64,000 nt of DNA, taken from contig CAWBYA010000004.1 in assembly GCA_963792895.1 (NCBI GenBank), forward strand, positions 124,001-188,000. The letters run 5' to 3'. Below are positions 43,104-51,528 of this stretch, piece after piece. This stretch comes from UBA6912 sp963792895 (lineage in GTDB: Bacteria > Actinomycetota > Acidimicrobiia > Spongiisociales > UBA5794). The notes under the pieces are model-generated. The model saw nothing but the letters and a program-made list of their open reading frames with translations. It did no database searches and had not been told where the DNA came from. Both the position numbers and the translations under genes were made by a program. How positions within the stretch are numbered: the stretch's first letter is position 1; the number at the start of each line of letters is the position of its first letter.

Positions 43104-44252
43104 GTAGAGCTCGTACTGCCCGGCGACGAGCCTGTCTCGGACGCCTGCCCAGTCTTCGAAGCACTCCTCGACGACCGTGAGCACGGCAACGTCGTCGACA
43201 GGGCCGCCCGCAATCTCGATGTGCACTGCCTGCGGCGACGTGACGGGGGCGCCGATCGAGCTGAGCAGCCGGATGGTGACCTCTTCGATGCCAAGCTCGT
43301 TGATGAGGCGATCGGAGATGTCGGCGCCAACGGCGTGGTACGTCTTGCCAACGTGGGCTGCCGGGTTCTTGCCGGCCGCCGCTTCGAGGCTCATGGGCCG
43401 ATACGGGGTGATGAGCCCACCGAACCGGTTGCCACGACCCACCTGACCGTCGTCGCCGGCTTCGGCAGAGGTGCCGGTGAGTGTCAGGTAGGGCGTGTCG
43501 GCTTCGTCACCCTGGTTGACGCCAACCTCCACCGGTCCGCCGAACGCCTCGGTGGCGACATCCATGGACGTGCCTCGGATGGCCTGGACGACCTCGTCGT
43601 ACTCGGGACGATTCGCGACGGCCTTGGCCATGACGGGAGCCGCCACCGTGAGCCTGGCCTCGAGGCCGACGCGAGCACCCATCACCTTGATGTCACGGCC
43701 GACGGGAACCGCAGCGCGGTAGCCGTCCGAGTTGAGGTGTTTCTCGACGGCGTGAACGGTGCGTTCGAGCGGAGAGCGCGGCAGCGACACGGCAGCGAAC
43801 GACGTGTCATTGGCGTGCGGCGCCTCGTCGCGTGGGCCTGCGACCGCGGCCAGGTCGATCGACGACTGGCTGAGCCAGATCTCGACGTCGAAGGCCTCGG
43901 GGGTTGCATCTGGGAGCAGTTCGAGGAGCTTCTGCTTGTATTCCGCAGCCAATTCCTCGACGTTTGGCTGCCAGTGCGTCGAGAAGTTCGCCTTGCCGAC
44001 CAAGACCAGTTTGGCGGACTTCAAGTGGACGCCGCCGCCGAAACCGACGTCGACAGAGCCTGCGGCGAGGATCGCCTTGTCGACGTTGAAATGCTGGACC
44101 GCGCCGGTGTGGGTGATGTAGTCGGACGCAAGCCGCCTGGCCAAGTCCTCGGCGAGATGGTCGCAGATCGTGTCCGGGTGGCCGAGCCCTTTGCGTTCGA
44201 CGAACTCCACGGGCGGCGCGTAGCGGCCTCGGTGCGTGACGGAGAGATTCAT
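43101..44252 (-). CDS. mat: Archaeal-type S-adenosylmethionine synthetase
   Basis: 383 residues of the archaeal MAT family, which makes AdoMet from methionine and ATP but is only distantly related to bacterial MetK. Characteristic blocks are FVERKGLGHPDTICD near the start, HFNVDKAILAAG, VGRDIKVMGAR, GGPVEVGVNQGDEAD, GRGNRFGGLITPYRPMSLEA and a HVGKTYH segment. ATG at 44252 follows a GGGGG-type ribosome-binding site. Archaeal-type MAT occurs sporadically in bacteria. Whether this genome also has metK cannot be seen here. No SAM riboswitch was recognised upstream. Confidence 0.9.
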   Translation of the reverse strand: MNLSVTHRGRYAPPVEFVERKGLGHPDTICDHLAEDLARRLASDYITHTGAVQHFNVDKAILAAGSVDVGFGGGVHLKSAKLVLVGKANFSTHWQPNVEELAAEYKQKLLELLPDATPEAFDVEIWLSQSSIDLAAVAGPRDEAPHANDTSFAAVSLPRSPLERTVHAVEKHLNSDGYRAAVPVGRDIKVMGARVGLEARLTVAAPVMAKAVANRPEYDEVVQAIRGTSMDVATEAFGGPVEVGVNQGDEADTPYLTLTGTSAEAGDDGQVGRGNRFGGLITPYRPMSLEAAAGKNPAAHVGKTYHAVGADISDRLINELGIEEVTIRLLSSIGAPVTSPQAVHIEIAGGPVDDVAVLTVVEECFEDWAGVRDRLVAGQYELY

Positions 44253-44327
44253 GGCATGCGCCCCCTGTGGCGTGAACAAACGGACATCGTAGTTGGCTGG
44301 CTGAGCATCGAGGATTTCGATCAGCGT

Positions 44328-45500
44328 TCAGCAGCGCGGAAGCGCTTCGCGGATCTTCACCTTTCCCCCTGTGCGGAGGAGCCCGCCGGAGTAGACCCGC
44401 CCGCCGATCCGGAGCATCAGTGCGATCGCCCCGATCATGAGGGCGATCGACACGATCACTTCCCAGTTCATCGCCGTGCCCGCAGCCATACGCAGGGGCA
44501 TCGTCATCGGGGAGAAGGGTGGGACGAGCGACATGGCCCGGAGGATCGGGTTGTCGCCGCCTGTAAGCGACGAGGTGGCAGTGAAGTATCCGATGAGCAT
44601 GACCATCGTGAGTGGGAAGGAGGCGTTCTGGGCTTCCTCCTGCCGGGACACGAGAGATCCGGCGACGGCAAAGCCCGATGCGAAGAAGGCGAAGCCGAGC
44701 AGGAACCATCCGATGACGATTGCCACGAGGCCGACACCAACGCTCGGAACGTCGAACGTGTCCGTCGTCCGTACGATGTAGACACCCAGACCCGCGATGA
44801 GGAGGAGTTGGGCGAGACCGAGAAGCCCGATCCCCAGCACCTTGCCGGCCAGGAGGTGGCGGGGACGCACCGCACCGAGCACAACCTCGACCACGCGGCT
44901 CGACTTCTCCTCGACGACGCCGATGAGGATCCACTGCCCGTACGTGACGATGGAGATGAACAGGAGCACGGTGCCGATGAACGCAACCACCGTCTTGCTC
45001 TCCTCATCCTCGATCCGCTCCAAAGGCTCCACCTGTACTGCGGTGTCGAGCAGCCGTGCGATGTCTCCCGGGGTGAGGCCCAGCTCGGCAGCCCTGTCTC
45101 GAACGCCGGCGGCGCCAACGCCCACGGACACGAGGGATATCAGCTCCGGGTCGGTGTTCGGGCCGGTGAGCACGACAGTCGCGTCGACGACACCGATGTC
45201 GACGTCGCCGTCGAGGACTGCGGTTTCGAGTTCCGCTCGGTCTCCGAACTCGGTGAACTCCGCCGTCGTGCCTTGTTGCGATGCGGTCGTCTCGATCACC
45301 GCCCCCAGGCCGACCGGGATCTCGCCCACGACACCGATCGAGTAGTTGGGAGGCTCGTCGAGACCGAAGATCGAGGGTGCCAGCAGCAGACCAAGCACGA
45401 TGAGGACCGTGAGCGCCGTCGAGATCTGGAATGCCCGGCTGGCTACCCGCTCGCGCAGCTCCCGTGCGGCCACCAGCCAGATTGAGCGCATCCAGCTCAT
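44328..45500 (-). CDS. ABC-2 type export permease (NatB-like)
   Basis: A 390-residue permease. An N-terminal helix (about 20-42) is followed by a large extracytoplasmic domain (about 50-165) and five or six C-terminal helices. The cytoplasmic VVEEKSSRVVEVVLGAVRPRHLLAGKVLG segment is typical of the NatB/ABC-2 group. It overlaps the partner ATPase gene by four bases (GTGA). The substrate may be sodium or a toxic compound, but this is not shown by the sequence. Confidence 0.88.
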   Translation of the reverse strand: MSWMRSIWLVAARELRERVASRAFQISTALTVLIVLGLLLAPSIFGLDEPPNYSIGVVGEIPVGLGAVIETTASQQGTTAEFTEFGDRAELETAVLDGDVDIGVVDATVVLTGPNTDPELISLVSVGVGAAGVRDRAAELGLTPGDIARLLDTAVQVEPLERIEDEESKTVVAFIGTVLLFISIVTYGQWILIGVVEEKSSRVVEVVLGAVRPRHLLAGKVLGIGLLGLAQLLLIAGLGVYIVRTTDTFDVPSVGVGLVAIVIGWFLLGFAFFASGFAVAGSLVSRQEEAQNASFPLTMVMLIGYFTATSSLTGGDNPILRAMSLVPPFSPMTMPLRMAAGTAMNWEVIVSIALMIGAIALMLRIGGRVYSGGLLRTGGKVKIREALPRC

Positions 45501-46387
45501 TGGTCGACCGCCTCGCGGAACACCTGGCTCAGCGTCGGGGGCGAGAAGGCGAACTCCCGAACGGTCCCATGCGCACGCGCCGCATCGAGCAGCGAGGTGG
45601 GATCGGTGTCGGCATCGACCCGGAGACGGACCACATCGCGACGCTTCGTGGTCTCCTCGATGCCGGGGAGCCCCGCATGCCAGCCGTCGGTTGCCCCTTC
45701 GACACGAATCTCGAGGTAGCGGTAGGGGGACCGGGCCCGCAGCTCGGCTACGGGTCCGGCGAGCACGATGCGTCCGTTGTTGATGACCACCACCGACTCA
45801 CACAAATCCTCGACGAGGTCGAGTTGGTGGCTCGAGAACACCACTGCGGCGCCGGCTTCCGCTCGCTCGGCGAGGATGTCCGCCATAGCCCGGACGCCGA
45901 GCGGATCGAGGCCGGAGAACGGCTCGTCGAGTACCAGGAGCTCCGGCTCGTGAACGAGGGCGGCGGCGAGTTGGACGCGCTGCTGGTTGCCGTGGGAGAG
46001 GGCCTCGAGGCGATCGCCGATCCTGTCGGTGAGACCCAGCTTCGTGAGCCACTGCTCCGCAGCCGTCTTCGCCCCAGCCGAGGACAGCCCATGGAGCCTG
46101 CCGAAGTAGGCGAGCTGGGCCCCGATCCGCATCCGGGGATAGAGGCCGCGTTGCTCCGGCATGTAGCCGAAACGCAGCCGCATGTCCTGATCGATCGATG
46201 CACCGTCCCACGTGACCGTGCCTTCGTCGGGTGACACGAGGCCGAACACGGATCGCATCGCCGTCGTCTTGCCGGCACCGTTGGGACCGAGGAACCCGAG
46301 CAAGGTCCGCCGCGGCACGTCGAACGAGCATCGGTCGAGGGCATTGATCTCGCCGTAGCGCTTGGTGAGGTTGTCGAGGCGAAGCAC
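45497..46387 (-). CDS. ABC exporter ATP-binding protein (NatA-like)
   Basis: A 296-residue ATPase. It has Walker A GPNGAGKTTAM, the signature LSHGNQQRVQLAAAL, Walker B LLVLDEPFSGLDP and the switch FSSHQLDLVEDLC. A C-terminal domain of about 80 residues follows, as in exporter ATPases. GTG at 46387 starts right at the ABC fold; ATG at 46423 would add 12 residues. It pairs with the permease gene just downstream and is divergent from the amidohydrolase gene. Confidence 0.9.
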   Translation of the reverse strand: MLRLDNLTKRYGEINALDRCSFDVPRRTLLGFLGPNGAGKTTAMRSVFGLVSPDEGTVTWDGASIDQDMRLRFGYMPEQRGLYPRMRIGAQLAYFGRLHGLSSAGAKTAAEQWLTKLGLTDRIGDRLEALSHGNQQRVQLAAALVHEPELLVLDEPFSGLDPLGVRAMADILAERAEAGAAVVFSSHQLDLVEDLCESVVVINNGRIVLAGPVAELRARSPYRYLEIRVEGATDGWHAGLPGIEETTKRRDVVRLRVDADTDPTSLLDAARAHGTVREFAFSPPTLSQVFREAVDQ

Positions 46388-46460
46388 GGTGCTCGATGCT
46401 ATCCGATGGCGGGGTGGGTCCATCCGGCGGCGCATCGGTCGGCGTTGTAGCGTCGCGTCC

Positions 46461-47552
46461 ATGCGCTGCAGCACCGTCCGCTTCACGACGCCAGACGGAG
46501 ACCGCCTGACGCTGGGCATCAGCCGTTCAGGCAGATGGGCGGAGCCCGAATCTGGCTGGCCCGAGGTCGAGCTCGGCGACGGCATCGTCGTGCCCGGCCT
46601 CGTCGACGGTCACGCCCACCTCACGTCGAACGAGGTGCGGGACATGACCGGTGACGGCCGCAGCGAAGACCTCGGTCACCGTATCGGACGGCATGCCGCC
46701 GCCCAACTCGAACGTGGCGTCCTCCTCGTTGCCGACAAGGGCACCCACGACCCCTCGACCGTCGGCCTCACGATGCGGATCCCCGAGGAGGCGCGTCCTG
46801 CGGCGCAGCTCGCGGGCCGATTCATCGCACCGCCCCAGGGCTACTACCCGGGCCTCGCAGACGAGGTCGAGCGCGGTGGCCTCACCGCAGCAGTTGCCGG
46901 AGCGGGGCCCGATCAGGCAACCTGGGTGAAGCTCATCGGTGACTGGCCGCGCCGTGGGGTGGGTGCAGTTTCCAACTTCAGCGAAGCGGAGCTGGCTGGT
47001 GCGGTCACGGCGGCACACGCAGTCGGGCGGCGGGTTGCGATCCACACTGCCGCCCCGGAGACACCAGGGATGGCCGTTCGGGCGGGGGTCGACTCGATCG
47101 AGCACGGGCTCTTCCTGACCGAGCGCGACCTCTCCCAGCTCGGCGAGCGTCGTGGGGCTTGGGTCCCGACAGTCAAGGCCATGGAACTGCTTGCCCAGGC
47201 GCTCGGTGCCGAGTCGACCGGCGGTCGATTGCTCCAGGAAGGGCTCGACAACGTTCGCAGCCTCTTGCCGCACGCCGCCGGCGCCGGCGTGCACGTCATG
47301 GCTGGGACGGATCTGGCCCTCGCTCACGGGGAGGTGGCGAGAGAAGCTCGCCGTCTGCTCGCCTATGGCATGACCGCGTCAGACGTTTTCGCGGCGGTGA
47401 CAACCGACGCTCGGGCCTTCCTCGGCGAGCCGGCGTACGAGTTCGGGGCGTGGGCCGATTTCGTCGTGTTGCCCGACCTCGAGGTCGCTTCGCTCGCAAC
47501 GCCGCGCCTCGTGGTGCGGTGCGGGCGGGTAGTCCTCGATGCCCGTTCCTGA
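46461..47552 (+). CDS. Metal-dependent amidohydrolase family protein
   Basis: A 363-residue amidohydrolase-superfamily enzyme. The N-terminal small beta domain leads to the metal-binding VDGHAHLTSN. Further metal ligands are in AIHTAAPE and SIEHGLFLT, and the catalytic Asp is in MAGTDLALAHGE. A Lys in WVKLIGDW is consistent with a prolidase- or imidazolonepropionase-like member. The substrate is unknown. ATG at 46461 was chosen. Confidence 0.83.
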   Translation: MRCSTVRFTTPDGDRLTLGISRSGRWAEPESGWPEVELGDGIVVPGLVDGHAHLTSNEVRDMTGDGRSEDLGHRIGRHAAAQLERGVLLVADKGTHDPSTVGLTMRIPEEARPAAQLAGRFIAPPQGYYPGLADEVERGGLTAAVAGAGPDQATWVKLIGDWPRRGVGAVSNFSEAELAGAVTAAHAVGRRVAIHTAAPETPGMAVRAGVDSIEHGLFLTERDLSQLGERRGAWVPTVKAMELLAQALGAESTGGRLLQEGLDNVRSLLPHAAGAGVHVMAGTDLALAHGEVAREARRLLAYGMTASDVFAAVTTDARAFLGEPAYEFGAWADFVVLPDLEVASLATPRLVVRCGRVVLDARS

Positions 47553-47594
47553 TGGTGAGGCGCAGCGCAGGGCTCCCGCACGCTGTTGCGCGGC

Positions 47595-49175
47595 CTACCC
47601 GAGCGCCCTGTGGAGGAAGGCGGCCATCTGGGCGCGGGTGACGGGTGCGTTCGGGCAGTAGTGGTCGTTGATGGGCGGGTTGCAGCCTTTGGTGACGCCT
47701 GCTGTGGCGAGTTTGTCGATGTCGGTTTCGAAGATGGAGGTGTTGTCGTCGACGAAGAGATTGCCGCCGCCGGTGTCGGTGTAGTCGAGGGCTCGCACCA
47801 AGAAGGCGGCCATCTGGGCGCGGGTGACGGGTGCGTTCGGGCAGTAGTGGTCGTTGATGGGCGGGTTGCAGCCTTTGGTGACGCCTGCTGTGGCGAGTTT
47901 GTCGATGTCGGTTTCGAAGATGGAGGTGTTGTCGTCGACGAAGAGATTGCCGCCGCCGGTGTCGGTGTAGTCGAGGGCTCGCACCAAGAACGCAGCCATC
48001 TGCGCACGAGACACCGGATCATCGGGACAGAAGAGATCGTTGGCGGGCGGGTTGCAGCCCTTCGTGATCTCCTCCTGAGAGAGCCAGAGGATGTCTGCGT
48101 AGAAGAGGTCCGCCTCGTCGACGTCGGTGAAGCCGTCGATGCCGGGGTCGGGTGGGGTGCCCCCGCCCCCTCCTCCGAGACCACCGTAGAACGGGTCATC
48201 CGCCATCGCGACGAAAGCATCGAGGGCCGGCTCGCTGGTGTCGATCTTCCAGAAGCAATTCGGGTAGGAGGGGTCGTCGAAGTGAAACCACATGAGCGCA
48301 ACGAACTGCTCCCAGCCTGGCTTCTTGAACAGCGCCGCGGCTTCGGCGATCCATGCCGCCTTGGCGGCACCCCCGTCGCCGGCGATCTCGGTCGATGCCC
48401 ACTCGCCGAGAACGAGCCCCTTGTCCGGATGCGCCTGGCCCCACACTCGTTGGGCATCGATGACGTCCTCGAGCGGCTGCCATGGGTCGGTATCGTTGCC
48501 CTTGCAGTTGTCCCAGTTGTAGGCATCGGAGGCGATGTGGTCGACGACGTCATCGCCCGGATACCAGTTGTCGACATGCCGCGGGTCCGACGGATCCGTC
48601 GCAAAGCTCCAGTAGGTCATCACCCACGTGTAGCTGACGTTGGAGAGCCCGCGCGCTTGGAACTCTCCGATGAAGCGCCGCCAGGCATCGATGAAGTCCT
48701 CGGAGGCGCCATGCACCGAGTTCGAGGACGACTCCGGCTCGTGGTGGAATGCGAACCAGACCTCGCCGTCGAATGCCTCGATGCGGTCCACCCATTCCGT
48801 CATCTCGTTCGCAAGCGTCGACCCGGGCGGGGCGTCTGCGATGTCGCGCCACGGGATGACGGTTCCGTCGGCCAGCTTTGGCTTCACCGAGATGAGCATC
48901 ACACGGTCGCTGTCCTCGATCTCGTCGAGGTAGCGCGAAGACCAGTCCGAGTCCCACGGCTCGTAGACGCGGACGATGTCGAGTGGACGTCCGAGCGTCT
49001 CTTCCATGTCGAGCAAGGGCCCGAGACTGCTGCCCGTCTCGTCGATGCCGGGGTTGGCCCCGAACATCACCGAGCCGGCTGCCGAGCTCTGGGGCGAGCC
49101 GGTCAGCGTCGCCGCGACTACTCCCGCCGCAACGGCCACGAGCAGCATGCGCCATCGAGAAGTGAGGGGTGACAT
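47595..49175 (-). CDS. Secreted glycoside hydrolase-like protein with three SLH repeats
   Basis: A 526-residue exported protein. It has a signal peptide (about 1-35) and a TIM-barrel domain (about 37-355) resembling GH26-type endo-beta-mannanases. Motifs include VWFAFHHEPES for the acid/base Glu and VLGEWAS for the likely nucleophile Glu. A Gly-rich linker leads to three SLH-type repeats (about 385-526), each with TKGCNPP, a CP motif and RAQMAAFL. The two C-terminal repeats are almost identical at DNA level. SLH repeats of this kind usually tether proteins to the cell wall. It probably acts on cell-surface or environmental polysaccharide. Confidence 0.82.
   Translation of the reverse strand: MSPLTSRWRMLLVAVAAGVVAATLTGSPQSSAAGSVMFGANPGIDETGSSLGPLLDMEETLGRPLDIVRVYEPWDSDWSSRYLDEIEDSDRVMLISVKPKLADGTVIPWRDIADAPPGSTLANEMTEWVDRIEAFDGEVWFAFHHEPESSSNSVHGASEDFIDAWRRFIGEFQARGLSNVSYTWVMTYWSFATDPSDPRHVDNWYPGDDVVDHIASDAYNWDNCKGNDTDPWQPLEDVIDAQRVWGQAHPDKGLVLGEWASTEIAGDGGAAKAAWIAEAAALFKKPGWEQFVALMWFHFDDPSYPNCFWKIDTSEPALDAFVAMADDPFYGGLGGGGGGTPPDPGIDGFTDVDEADLFYADILWLSQEEITKGCNPPANDLFCPDDPVSRAQMAAFLVRALDYTDTGGGNLFVDDNTSIFETDIDKLATAGVTKGCNPPINDHYCPNAPVTRAQMAAFLVRALDYTDTGGGNLFVDDNTSIFETDIDKLATAGVTKGCNPPINDHYCPNAPVTRAQMAAFLHRALG
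47619..47990. repeat. 186-bp in-frame tandem duplication (two units)
   Basis: Units 47619-47804 and 47805-47990 are nearly identical; the third, diverged unit continues past 47990. The period equals 62 codons, so length changes keep the SLH reading frame. The near-identity implies recent duplication or gene conversion. Confidence 0.9.
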
Positions 49176-49265
49176 CTGACGTCTCTCCCGCGTGGGCAGA
49201 CCTGGGCCCCGGTCGAGGTTACGCCAGATCGGATTCTGTGCCACGTGGCGTCGCACACAGCACCG

Positions 49266-49865
49266 TCACGATTCGGTGTCCCACCGTTCCTCGTGAACGA
49301 CGTGGCGCTTCGGCCTCTTGCCGCGTGCCAGCGAACCGGAGCGCCGATCGGGCGCAGCGTGGCCGATCGTGACGATGCCGATGGCGCTGACATGCGTGGG
49401 TATGCGGAGGGCGGCCTCGACTTCGGGCATCGCGTGGGCGCCGAGGAAGCCGGCTGCCAGCCCTTCGTCGACGGCAGCGAGCAGGAGCACCATCATCGCT
49501 GCGCCTGCGTCGACCCACCAGTAGGGCACGGGCCATTCCATCTCCGTCCCATCTCCGCTCTTGTCCGGCTCCCGGTAGCGTTCGCGATAGAGCGACTCGC
49601 TGACGCACACGACCACGTGAACCGGCGCACGAGAGATCCACGGATCGAAGCCCTTGGCGATGTAGTCCTGCTCGCCTGCCAGGTCTGCGATACGGCGCCG
49701 CATGTCTGGGTCCCGAACGACGACGAACGACTGGCCTTGACTGAAGCCGGCGGATGGGGCACGCCGTGCGGCATCGAGCATGCGGTCAACGGCATCGGGG
49801 TCGACCGGCTCGTCGGTGTAGTTGCGCACCATACGCCTGCGGCGCACGACGTCACGGAACTCCAT
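49266..49865 (-). CDS. Nitroreductase family protein
   Basis: A 199-residue FMN-dependent nitroreductase-fold protein. The N-terminal FMN-binding block is RRRMVRNYTDEPVD. ARRAPSAGFSQGQSFVVV follows, then the helix DAGAAMMVLLLAAVDEGLAAGFLGA, and it ends in a basic segment with ARGKRPKRHVVH. Its start overlaps the pntB stop by one base (TGATG), linking it to the transhydrogenase operon and suggesting it uses NAD(P)H. The physiological substrate is unknown. Confidence 0.87.
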   Translation of the reverse strand: MEFRDVVRRRRMVRNYTDEPVDPDAVDRMLDAARRAPSAGFSQGQSFVVVRDPDMRRRIADLAGEQDYIAKGFDPWISRAPVHVVVCVSESLYRERYREPDKSGDGTEMEWPVPYWWVDAGAAMMVLLLAAVDEGLAAGFLGAHAMPEVEAALRIPTHVSAIGIVTIGHAAPDRRSGSLARGKRPKRHVVHEERWDTES

Positions 49866-51223
49866 CAGACGTCGTCGAGTGCGGCAATGATCGATTCGAC
49901 GGCGTCCTTGCCGTCGGCGAACAGCATCATCGTGTTGTCCTCGTAGAACAGCGGGTTGTCGATGCCGGCGAATCCGGGCGAGAGGGATCGCTTCACGACG
50001 ACAACCGTTCGCGCCTTGTCGACTTCGAGAATCGGCATACCGTAGATCGGGCTCGTCGAGTCGTCGCGGGCCGAGGGGTTGACCACGTCGTTGGCGCCGA
50101 TGATCAATACGACGTCGGTCCGCGGGAATTTCGGATTGGAGTGATCCAGATCGAAGAGCTGCTCGTAGGGCACATCGGCTTCTGCGAGCAGGACGTTCAT
50201 GTGCCCTGGCATCCGTCCCGCCACGGGATGGATGGCATACCCCACCTCGACATCGCGCGCTTCCAACTCGTTGGCGAGCGCTCGTACTGCATGCTGGGCC
50301 TGCGCAACGGCAAGGCCATAGCCGGGTACGACGATCACCTTGCCGGCGTAGGCGAGGGCGATGGCGACGTCGTCCGGGGTCGCACGATTCACCGGCCGGG
50401 TGCCGATCTCGCCCACGGGCCCGCCGCCGCCGCCAAACCGAGCGAAGAGCACGTTGCCGATGGAGCGGTTCATCGCTTCGGCCATCTGCAGGGTGAGGAT
50501 GAGGCCCGCAGCGCCGACCAGCGCTCCACCGATGATCAGGGCCGAATTGGCGATGACGAATCCGGCCATCGACGCAGCGACACCGGACAGCGAGTTGAGC
50601 AGAGAGATCACGACGGGCATGTCGGCGCCACCGATCGGAAGCACGGCGAGCACCCCGAGCACAGATGCGAGCAGGACGATCAGCCAGTACGGGAGCGCGG
50701 TCTCGGCCGCTACCGCCCAGACACCGACGACGACGATCGCACCGGCGAGCGCTGCGTTGAGCAGGTGTCCACCCGGCAGAGCGAGCGGCTTGCCCGAGAT
50801 CAACCCTTGGAGCTTTCCGAAAGCGACGAAGCTGCCGGTGAACGTGATCACCCCAATCGCAATCGACAGCACCACGGTGACCGCCGTCTCGTTTGGGAAG
50901 GCGGCGCTCGTCAGGTCGAGCTCGGCGAGGGCCACGAGGGCAGAGGCGAGACCTCCGAACCCGTTGAAAGCAGCCACGAGCTGCGGCATCGCCGTCATCT
51001 GGACCCGGAGGGCGAGAAGGGCGCCGATCGCGCCGCCTGCGACCAAACCAGCCAGGATGGTGCCCCACGTCAGCACCTCGGTATCGACGAGCGTGACGAT
51101 CACGGCCAGCAGCATGCCGCTCGCGGCGATCGTGTTGCCGCGCCGAGCGGTGCGAGGCCCCGACAGCTGTTTGAGGCCGAGGATGAACATGACGGCCGCC
51201 GTCAGGTAGAGGAGCTCCGTCAC
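49865..51223 (-). CDS. pntB: NAD(P) transhydrogenase subunit beta
   Basis: A 452-residue membrane subunit of proton-translocating transhydrogenase. About nine N-terminal helices are followed by a C-terminal NADP-binding domain with VIVVPGYGLAVAQAQHAVRALA, GYAIHPVAGRMPGHMNVLLAEA and VVLIIGANDVVNP. GTG at 51223 overlaps the stop of the small alpha subunit gene by four bases. It couples proton entry to transfer of hydride from NADH to NADP+. Confidence 0.95.
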   Translation of the reverse strand: MTELLYLTAAVMFILGLKQLSGPRTARRGNTIAASGMLLAVIVTLVDTEVLTWGTILAGLVAGGAIGALLALRVQMTAMPQLVAAFNGFGGLASALVALAELDLTSAAFPNETAVTVVLSIAIGVITFTGSFVAFGKLQGLISGKPLALPGGHLLNAALAGAIVVVGVWAVAAETALPYWLIVLLASVLGVLAVLPIGGADMPVVISLLNSLSGVAASMAGFVIANSALIIGGALVGAAGLILTLQMAEAMNRSIGNVLFARFGGGGGPVGEIGTRPVNRATPDDVAIALAYAGKVIVVPGYGLAVAQAQHAVRALANELEARDVEVGYAIHPVAGRMPGHMNVLLAEADVPYEQLFDLDHSNPKFPRTDVVLIIGANDVVNPSARDDSTSPIYGMPILEVDKARTVVVVKRSLSPGFAGIDNPLFYEDNTMMLFADGKDAVESIIAALDDV

Positions 51224-51528
51224 GGTTTGGGCTCCCGTTTCGGCGGCGGTTTGCGCTTGAACATCTCGAGCATGCGGTCGGTGACGAGGAACCCGCCGAC
51301 GACGTTGATGGTGGCCGACGTGACTGCGAGGAAGCCGAGGATCGTTGCCGTGGCGCCCGACCCGATGCCTGCTGCGACGAGCGCCCCGACGATCGTGATG
51401 CCGGAGATCGCGTTGGCTCCTGACATCAGCGGTGTGTGGAGCGTCGGCGGCACCTTCGAGATCACCTCGAGGCCGACGAAGGCGGCGAGGACGAACACGA
51501 CGATGCCGGAGATGAAGACGTCGCTCAC
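51220..51528 (-). CDS. pntAB: NAD(P) transhydrogenase subunit alpha, part 2
   Basis: A 102-residue protein with three transmembrane helices. The block VISKVPPTLHTPLMSGANAISG is the conserved membrane-domain segment of the alpha subunit. It is a separate gene, as in other split transhydrogenases. Both ends overlap their neighbours by four bases. GTG at 51528 is the start. Confidence 0.93.
   Translation of the reverse strand: MSDVFISGIVVFVLAAFVGLEVISKVPPTLHTPLMSGANAISGITIVGALVAAGIGSGATATILGFLAVTSATINVVGGFLVTDRMLEMFKRKPPPKREPKP

Noticed and set aside
44253..44327. SAM riboswitch upstream of the AdoMet synthetase gene
   Set aside because: The short leader shows no recognisable conserved core or stem arrangement of a known SAM riboswitch.
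43221..45485. A 754-codon open frame antisense to the AdoMet synthetase and ABC permease genes
   Set aside because: It is a high-GC shadow frame; both genes on the other strand have complete family motifs.
49266..51068. A 600-codon frame spanning pntB and the nitroreductase gene
   Set aside because: Only its last 199 codons are the nitroreductase; the rest is an Arg/Pro-rich shadow of pntB.
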